From assembly GCA_913009695.1 (NCBI GenBank), contig CAJVWV010000010.1, forward strand, positions 1 to 32,371: a DNA stretch of 32,371 bases, read 5' to 3'. A program made the position numbers and the translations under genes. Positions 26,263 to 32,371 of this stretch are shown here, piece after piece. Source of the stretch: an uncultured bacterium (GTDB lineage Bacteria; Patescibacteriota; Patescibacteriia; Patescibacteriales; SZUA-104). The notes beneath the pieces were generated by a model, which was not told where the DNA came from, made no database searches, and saw only the letters and a list, made by a program, of their open reading frames with translations. Each line of letters starts with the position of its first letter. Position 1 is the first letter of the stretch.

Positions 26263-27639
26263 ATGACAAAACTAATATCAACAAATCCTGCAAAAAACTA
26301 TGAAATAGTTGGAGAAGTAGAAATCTCGACTGACAAGGAAATTTCTGAAAAAGTGAACTGCGCCAATAAGGCAAAAACCATTTGGAAAGAAATGGGAACA
26401 AAAAAGAGGATTGAATTACTAGGGCCAATTCTTGAAGACTTTAAAACCAAAGCAGATGAGATTGCAAATTTAGCAACTAAAGAAACAGGGAGAGCAATTG
26501 CTGAAAGCAAATCAATCGTGAACGGTCATTTAAAAAAGATCAAATGGTTTTTAGACAACACTGAATCAGCACTTTCTGATGAGATAACGCATGAAGATGA
26601 TGAATCAATCCATAAAATAGTATATGAACCTATTGGTGTAGTCGCTGTCATCACCCCCTGGAATCATCCGTTTGGAATGTTTGTTTGGGGGGTAATCCCA
26701 AATCTTCTTGCCGGCAATACAGTGGTTTTTAAAATTTCTGAAGAATGTCCGCTTGTTGGCAAATTAATTGAAAAGGTTATGCTCTCTCACAATCTTCCCG
26801 AGGGTGTATTTTCTGAAATTTACGGAGCAGGAGATGTTGGTTGGAAGCTAGTTCAAGACAATATTGATTTAATCTGGTTTACTGGAAGCACTAAAGTCGG
26901 GCAACAATTATATAAATTAGCTGGAGAAAAATTTATTAAAGTTGTTTTAGAGCTTGGGGGTTCTAACCCATGTCTTGTATTTGAAGACGTGGATATTAAA
27001 AAAATAGTCAGTAAAATTTATGCCAAAAGATTCAAGCTTTGCGGACAAACATGCGATGCCCTAAAGAGGTTAATCGTTCATAAATCAGTGTCTGAAAAAT
27101 TAATTGAGGCTTTAAAGCAAGAAATAGAATCAAAAAAAGTTGGCGATTCCGAAAATTTTGAAACGGACATTGGCAGTTTAGTTGCAGAAAGACAACTTGT
27201 TTTATTAGAAAGCCAAATAAAAGATGCTCTTGATAAAGGGGCTAAGATTATTACGGGGGGACACTCACCTGAAAAAATTAATGGTGCTTTCTATCTACCA
27301 ACTCTACTTACGAATATAACTAAAGATATGCGCATTTGGAGTGAAGAAACTTTTGGTCCTGTGTTGCCAGTTATCACTTTTGAAACTGAAGAAGAAGCCA
27401 TATCTCTTGCCAATGACTCAATATATGGATTAGGTTCGATTGTTTTTACTAAAGATATTGAACGAGCCAAAAGAATTGCCTCAAAAATAAACTCTGGAAC
27501 AGTTGAGATTAATAATGCGCTTCACTGGTTGTCTTGCAATCCATTCGGAGGATATAAAAAATCGGGCATGGGCAGGGAGCATGGAATTATTGGATTTAGA
27601 GAGCTTTGCCAAATAAAAGTTATTTCAATGGAAAAATAA
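26263..27639 (+). CDS. Cassette 3: NAD(P)-dependent aldehyde dehydrogenase
   Basis: VAVITPWNHPFGMFVWGVIPNLLAGNTVVFK, WFTGSTKVGQQL, VVLELGGSNP, GQTCDALKR, FGPVLPV, NPFGGYKKSGMGRE. Confidence 0.95.
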   Translation: MTKLISTNPAKNYEIVGEVEISTDKEISEKVNCANKAKTIWKEMGTKKRIELLGPILEDFKTKADEIANLATKETGRAIAESKSIVNGHLKKIKWFLDNTESALSDEITHEDDESIHKIVYEPIGVVAVITPWNHPFGMFVWGVIPNLLAGNTVVFKISEECPLVGKLIEKVMLSHNLPEGVFSEIYGAGDVGWKLVQDNIDLIWFTGSTKVGQQLYKLAGEKFIKVVLELGGSNPCLVFEDVDIKKIVSKIYAKRFKLCGQTCDALKRLIVHKSVSEKLIEALKQEIESKKVGDSENFETDIGSLVAERQLVLLESQIKDALDKGAKIITGGHSPEKINGAFYLPTLLTNITKDMRIWSEETFGPVLPVITFETEEEAISLANDSIYGLGSIVFTKDIERAKRIASKINSGTVEINNALHWLSCNPFGGYKKSGMGREHGIIGFRELCQIKVISMEK

Positions 27640-27792
27640 GGAGTCGCTATCGCGACAAAATTTTTTCGCCCCCTAATAATGAGTTCGCTATCGCTCACGG
27701 AAAATAAAAGTTTTTAGATAATAATGATAAATTGCCACCAAAATACGCTTACGCCCCGCTGCGCTCTCCCTACACTTCGTTTCGGTCGGGTC

Positions 27793-27890
27793 ATATAACA
27801 AGTGATAACCGGAAAATGCCTCGGCTCGGCATTTTCCCAAATTCGTTTTCCCTTCGGTCAAACGAACTTCGGTTATCACAAATGTTATAT
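27793..27890 (+). repeat. attC-like site d
   Basis: ATATAACAAGTGATAACCGG ... CTTCGGTTATCACAAATGTTATAT. Confidence 0.85.
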
Positions 27891-27942
27891 TCAATCGCTA
27901 CGGGGCAAAAATTTTATATAAACTATAATTTATTATCTTATT

Positions 27943-28287
27943 ATGGATTGGAAAAATAATTTCAAAAAGGGCAAAGAAATAATTTTAGCAACCTCTTCAA
28001 AAGATAGTATTGCTAATGCTAATATTGTAATCTCCCTTGGTTTTGTAGATAATAAATTATTAGTTGCTGATTGTCAGATGACTAATACAATCAAAAACCT
28101 TAAAGAAAATCCAAATATTTGTGTAATTGGTGGTTATATCAGATTGAAGGGTACTGTTGAAATATTTTCATCCGGCAAATATTTTGATTTATGTGTGAAA
28201 GAAAATAAAGATTACGATGTGAAAAATGCTATTCTAATCTCAGCAAAAGAGGTTTTTGATTTAGATAAAGTTAAAAAAATATTTTGA
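27943..28287 (+). CDS. Cassette 4: pyridoxamine 5'-phosphate oxidase-like (FMN-binding split barrel) protein
   Basis: ILATSSKDSIANANIVISLGFVDNKLLVADCQMTNTIKNLKENPNICVIGGYIRLKGTVE. Confidence 0.75.
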   Translation: MDWKNNFKKGKEIILATSSKDSIANANIVISLGFVDNKLLVADCQMTNTIKNLKENPNICVIGGYIRLKGTVEIFSSGKYFDLCVKENKDYDVKNAILISAKEVFDLDKVKKIF

Positions 28288-28367
28288 ATTTTTGCCCCTC
28301 CGCGACTTCTCCGTTTCACTTCGCTCCACTCCGACCACGTTGCACTTTCGTCGCTACGCTCCTCAGG

Positions 28368-28456
28368 GCGTATAACACGCATTAACCGGTTCGGCTCTTG
28401 CAGAGCCCTCACCCAAATTCTTCGGCTTCGCCTCAGAACTTCGGTTAATGCGATAT
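28368..28456 (+). repeat. attC-like site e, R' lost at IS junction
   Basis: GTATAACACGCATTAACCGG ... CTTCGGTTAATGCGATAT | IS end. Confidence 0.75.
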
Positions 28457-29787
28457 GCACTAGCATTGCGTTAAAAATTCAATGAAAATAAGCGTTTCTG
28501 AGCCTGGTCTTCAGAAGTTTGTAGATCAAACTCGGAAAGTAGCGTATTTACGGAGGTTTTCTCAAATAGGGATACTGATAAAATTTGTAGAATTTCGTAA
28601 AGATTTCGATTAATGTTCATTTCTTTTTTCATGATGGCAACTATCAGAAAAGTTGATATTGCGATACAGATTTGTGTCTTCACCGCATTTCTGGACGTAC
28701 CCCAGAATGTGTTAATATGCAAATGCTGTTTTATCCATTTAAAAAATAGTTCAATTTGCCAGCGGTGTTTGTACAGGTCGGCGATTATTACCGCGTCCAG
28801 ATCAAAGTTGTTCGTTAAATAAACATAGCGCTTGCCGGTTTCATTGTCATAGTATTTTATTCGCCTTAGTTTTTCCGGATAATATTTTTTTGAATAAAAA
28901 TGATTCAACCTGATTATCTGATCGCATCTGATACCAGACGGCTTATCCGTCTTCCCTGAATACAGCCTGGTCGCCGATATGCTTTTCTTGGCGCGAATGA
29001 TGAAAAACGCTTTTTGCTCATGTATTTGATATAGTCTTTCAAAATCGTAATAACCCCGATCCATTATATAGTAAGCGCCAGCTTCAAATTTCAAAATGTC
29101 TAAAAAATTAACATCATGCGTTTTAGCCTCTGTTATCAGGAAAAAAGAAGGAATATTGCCCCTTAAATCCAATTGGGTATGAATTTTAATCGCCGAATGT
29201 CCTTTCTCAAAATTGGCCCAAGGAAACAGGCTTAAGCACATTTCAATTACCGTAGAATCAAGCGCGTACGGCGTACCGTCCAAATCAATTTTGAAATTAC
29301 TATCATTGATATATAATTTTCTGGCTCTGTCAATCAATAGGTTGGCGAAGTCCCTATAGATTCTCCAATCGCGGTTTTCATTGGCGCGGGTTAAAGTAGA
29401 TAATGTTATCTTCTTAGTTCTAAAGCCCAAATGAAATAGTTGTTTCTGGTGGGCATTAAGACAAATTGTTATTCCGGAAAGGCTTTTTAAATTGCCCAGT
29501 TGCCCGAACATCATGGCAAGAAACTGATCGCGACAACTTAATCTGCGAACCTTTTTATTGCCGTTGTATTTGCTTACGCATTTATCAAATTCATATTTAG
29601 TAATGAAATCCATAATCTGCGGAAAAATATATTTACCATAATTCATAGATAATTAACATTAAATAAATTAAAATTTATGTTAATTATCCCATGTTCAATT
29701 CAAATCGAAAAATTTTTAAAAGTGTGAATTACCGCTAAAAATAAATAATATATTAATTAATAATTTTGTTTAACGCAATGCTAGTGC
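28457..29787 (-). mobile_element. IS4-family insertion sequence
   Basis: 19-bp terminal inverted repeats GCACTAGCATTGCGTTAAA / TTTAACGCAATGCTAGTGC around a DDE transposase. Confidence 0.92.
28471..29646 (-). CDS. IS4-family transposase
   Basis: FDKCVSKYNGNKKVRRLSCRDQFLAMMFGQL, LDSTVIEMCLSLFPWA, IMDRGYYDF, YKHRWQIELFFKWIKQHL (YREK). Confidence 0.93.
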   Translation of the reverse strand: MNYGKYIFPQIMDFITKYEFDKCVSKYNGNKKVRRLSCRDQFLAMMFGQLGNLKSLSGITICLNAHQKQLFHLGFRTKKITLSTLTRANENRDWRIYRDFANLLIDRARKLYINDSNFKIDLDGTPYALDSTVIEMCLSLFPWANFEKGHSAIKIHTQLDLRGNIPSFFLITEAKTHDVNFLDILKFEAGAYYIMDRGYYDFERLYQIHEQKAFFIIRAKKSISATRLYSGKTDKPSGIRCDQIIRLNHFYSKKYYPEKLRRIKYYDNETGKRYVYLTNNFDLDAVIIADLYKHRWQIELFFKWIKQHLHINTFWGTSRNAVKTQICIAISTFLIVAIMKKEMNINRNLYEILQILSVSLFEKTSVNTLLSEFDLQTSEDQAQKRLFSLNF

Positions 29788-29922
29788 GTCCGCGTGTATG
29801 AGAAGTTTCGCCGACTTCCTTACTATTTTACCATAGAAGAGGCGAAATTTGGGTGAAAGAAAAAGTGCAACCTTTGAAAATTATAACGCATTTTTTCTTG
29901 AACCTCATACACGCTGTTATAT
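29788..29922 (-). repeat. attC-like site f (inverted orientation), truncated at IS junction
   Basis: IS | gtccGCGTGTATGAG ... CCTCATACACGCTGTTATAT. Confidence 0.75.
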
Positions 29923-29944
29923 GATGTCTTTGGCTTCTTTATTT

Positions 29945-30319
29945 TTATATTTTCTTAAATGGATCTGGATTTACTTTTTCACCTGCTCTTTTCCCAATAG
30001 TAAAATCAAAAAGGAGAGCCACAAGAGGATATATCCATAGTAAATGTAATTTACTTACATCTAAGTAAAGAAAAATTATTAAAATGATACCCATTATCGA
30101 AGTAGTAAAGGGAAATGAGGCCATCCCCATTATGTCAGTCACGCTCTTTGGCTCTCCTTTTAGCATGGACTTATATTCGGTAAAACTTTTTATAAAAAAG
30201 AATACAGATATAATTCCATAAATACCCCAAACAAACCACCCTGCTACATTTGCAGAAAATAGAAAAATTAAAAGTAATGCTATTATTCCTATTGGTATTG
30301 TAAATAAAGTAAAACCCAT
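29945..30319 (-). CDS. Cassette 6: hypothetical membrane protein (124 aa)
   Basis: Multiple hydrophobic segments; flanked by attC-like sites f and g. Confidence 0.65.
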   Translation of the reverse strand: MGFTLFTIPIGIIALLLIFLFSANVAGWFVWGIYGIISVFFFIKSFTEYKSMLKGEPKSVTDIMGMASFPFTTSIMGIILIIFLYLDVSKLHLLWIYPLVALLFDFTIGKRAGEKVNPDPFKKI

Positions 30320-30354
30320 ATTATTTATTTAATTATAAAGAAGTCAAAGATTTC

Positions 30355-30536
30355 ATATAACGTTTAAGTATCATGCGAAGTTTTAATTATTCTACATTAT
30401 TATCATTATAAAGAAAAGAATAATTAAAATTTGGGTGAAAGAAATTTATGCTCATTATTATTGTTTCTCTGTAGCGAAGCGAAAGAGAAAGTTTTAATAA
30501 ATGTAAATTTCTGGAACCGCATATACTTTGTTAGGC
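30355..30536 (-). repeat. attC-like site g (inverted orientation)
   Basis: ATATAACGTTTAAGTATCATGCG ... CCGCATATACTTTGTTAGGC with one extrahelical G. Confidence 0.8.
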
Positions 30537-30619
30537 GATGTCAATTTATTTTTGTCACTCCTTATTATTAAATAAAAAATTAGAATTGGGCGAGAGCTTG
30601 GGCTAAACTCTCGCTTTAC

Positions 30620-30778
30620 TTAAAATAAACATCCTTGTTCCTTGATTTGTTCCGGGTCTGCCGCGGGCATATCCGGGCGCATTGTCAATCCTCCATTATT
30701 TAGAAGGATATTATTCACAGCATCATCTAATTTTTTACGTTCGTTATAAATATATTCAAGCATTTCTTCGTATTCCAT
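30620..30778 (-). CDS. Cassette 7: small protein (52 aa), not in ORF track
   Basis: MEYEEMLEYIYNERKKLDDAVNNILLNNGGLTMRPDMPAADPEQIKEQGCLF*; G-rich SD-like aaggggggatgttATG. Confidence 0.6.
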   Translation of the reverse strand: MEYEEMLEYIYNERKKLDDAVNNILLNNGGLTMRPDMPAADPEQIKEQGCLF

Positions 30779-30854
30779 AACATCCCCCCTTTTTTTTATT
30801 AGCCCAATTCTAATTCTTTATTTTTCTATTAAAGGACAAAAATAAATTTATTTC

Positions 30855-30952
30855 GCCTAACGTTTCAGTATATGCGATGTTTTGCGGAATGCAATGGAGC
30901 AAAATATGGGAGAGCGAAGTGCAACGAGTGAACCGCATATACTGTGTTAGGC
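30855..30952 (-). repeat. attC-like site h (inverted orientation)
   Basis: GCCTAACGTTTCAGTATATGCG ... CCGCATATACTGTGTTAGGC. Confidence 0.85.
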
Positions 30953-31072
30953 GAGCCGAACGGAGCGATAGCGGAGTGAGAGTGCAACGTGCCTCTAGCG
31001 TATTTTTGAAAAAATTTATCCTTATTATTCTTTTGTTGTTGGGCTTTTATCATTTCTTATTTTTGATTTTTT

Positions 31073-31125
31073 GTTTTGAAAAATGAAAGAGGGGAATTAA
31101 AGGGGTGAATTTCATTTTTCAAAAC
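31073..31125 (-). repeat. Family III palindromic repeat copy 2 (inverted relative to copy 1)
   Basis: gttttgaaaaatgaaagaggggaattaaaggggtgaatttcatttttcaaaac. Confidence 0.8.
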
Positions 31126-31137
31126 TCTTTATTTATT

Positions 31138-32371
31138 TTATATAGAATATCTATCAAGAAATATTTGATTTATTTCTTTTAAGAATTTGTCATTTTCTTT
31201 ATTATCTAATATGCTTTCTCTATATTTAAAAAACAATTTTAAAATTTTTTCTTCATCATTTTTTGATAATTTATTTAAATCTAACATCAAAGCTTTATTA
31301 ATATCATTTGGTTCAAATTTTTTTAATCCATTACCATATTCTCTTCTGTTATCATTAAAAATTTCTTTTGCAATATCCGTTAATAAATAAGCAAATAATA
31401 AATCTTCTTTTTGTAAAGAAAACATATTTAAATAAATACAATGAAAAGTTGTGAGGTTTATAATTTTAGCTTCATTTTTAATAAATTTTAAACCATTCCT
31501 GTTGAATACAGAAACTAAAATCGGAGCTGGTTCTCTATTTTCTATTGAATACCAAGGATTACGTTTAGATGTTAAATATTTTTTATTCACATCATTTTCT
31601 TCTCCATAATTTATATATGATTTTATATATTTATTTTTTTCATTGCCAACTGCATTTATTAAAAATGTAGTCTTATCGTTGTTTTTTAAACTTTCAAATT
31701 CTTTTTTCGTAAAAAATCCTGTTTTGATATCTGTAGATTTACATATACAAGGTAATAAATATTTTTCATCGATGTTAAATTTTTTAGCCTTTGATAATTT
31801 AAACGTAAAATAATTATTATCTCCAGTTGCAATACCTCTCATCACTTTTCCGTAATTTGAAAAAGGGACTAAATATTTAAATTTAGTAGAATTTTGTTTT
31901 TGATAATAATTTCTCCATTTTATTTTATAATCAAGTTTTTTAAGCTCAAAAGTATTCTTATTTAATTTAACATTTGGGTATTGAATTATATTTTTCTTGA
32001 TTGATTCTAAATCATCTAAATTTTTAACATTGTAAAAGGTGACTTTATTTGATTTTTTATCATTTGAAAATAAAAGAATAGACGCAGTAGTTGTAGCATT
32101 TTCAAAAACATTTTCTTTAAAATCAATAATAATTACATATTTTAGATTTCCACTTTCTATTAAATATTTTTTTACTAATTTACCATAATCTGAATTTAAA
32201 AATTCAGAAGGTATAATATATGCTATCCTGCCATTGGTTTTAATTTGATGAATTGATTTTAATAAAAATAAAACATAAAGATTAGAAAAACCATTTAATG
32301 AAATAGATAATTTTTGCGTAACTTCTTTTAAAACACTTTTGTTATTATAATCATGAAATTTTAAATATGGA
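31138..32371 (-). CDS. N6-adenine DNA methyltransferase (Type II/IIG-like), 5' end beyond window
   Basis: Frame open to window edge: PYLKFHDYNN (end of an NPPY motif at the edge), NGRIAYIIPSEFLNSDYGKLVKKYL, ATTTASILLFSNDKK. Confidence 0.8.
   Translation of the reverse strand, partial: PYLKFHDYNNKSVLKEVTQKLSISLNGFSNLYVLFLLKSIHQIKTNGRIAYIIPSEFLNSDYGKLVKKYLIESGNLKYVIIIDFKENVFENATTTASILLFSNDKKSNKVTFYNVKNLDDLESIKKNIIQYPNVKLNKNTFELKKLDYKIKWRNYYQKQNSTKFKYLVPFSNYGKVMRGIATGDNNYFTFKLSKAKKFNIDEKYLLPCICKSTDIKTGFFTKKEFESLKNNDKTTFLINAVGNEKNKYIKSYINYGEENDVNKKYLTSKRNPWYSIENREPAPILVSVFNRNGLKFIKNEAKIINLTTFHCIYLNMFSLQKEDLLFAYLLTDIAKEIFNDNRREYGNGLKKFEPNDINKALMLDLNKLSKNDEEKILKLFFKYRESILDNKENDKFLKEINQIFLDRYSI

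Larger units (their letters stand above)
24174..32371. mobile_element. Integrase-less integron-like cassette array (CALIN-like), continuing past window end
   Basis: Successive attC-like sites (half site 24174; 24524, 26028, 27793, 28368, 29788, 30355, 30855) alternating with single-gene cassettes; no intI in window. Confidence 0.75.

Noticed and set aside
30865-31086. Opposed ORFs of 62 and 69 aa
   Set aside because: Both overlap attC site h; translation of a structured site.
24174-32371. CRISPR array
   Set aside because: Repeats are far apart, hairpin-like and separated by genes; no short regularly spaced identical repeats.

Overview
AT-rich bacterial contig whose style suggests Patescibacteria/CPR (inference). 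It spans the probable chromosomal origin: rpmH-rnpA-yidD-yidC diverge from dnaA-dnaN, with DnaA-box-like sites between dnaA and dnaN. Ordinary genes include pnp (truncated), a ClpP-like protease, a GalT-like protein, PBP1A, YraN, rnhB, a TrmB-type regulator, an AbiE-like pair, trxB, trxA, bactofilin, a DAG-kinase-like protein, murI, tRNA-Ala(GGC) and tRNA-Arg(CCT). The first 24 nt are an Illumina adapter remnant. Three signals stand out. (1) From about 24.17 kb, just after dnaN, to the right end there is an integrase-less integron-like cassette array (CALIN-like). Its attC-like sites have R''/R' boxes matching within each cassette, most cassettes have extra terminal inverted repeats outside the R boxes, and two convergent half-arrays meet at an IS4-like element. 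(2) A 28-bp palindromic element family (core GTAGAGACGTTGCATGCAACGTCTCTAC) has about six copies. Four sit inside longer 74-82 bp palindromes whose outer arms differ at every locus. The family brackets, and is inserted in frame in, a REP-associated tyrosine transposase (RAYT) gene. (3) A tRNA-like gene with its own promoter is interrupted in the middle by hairpins including a degenerate copy of that element, and a tRNA-Arg fragment and the dnaN and rnpA genes carry other palindromic inserts. All conclusions come from reading the sequence by eye; no searches were run.
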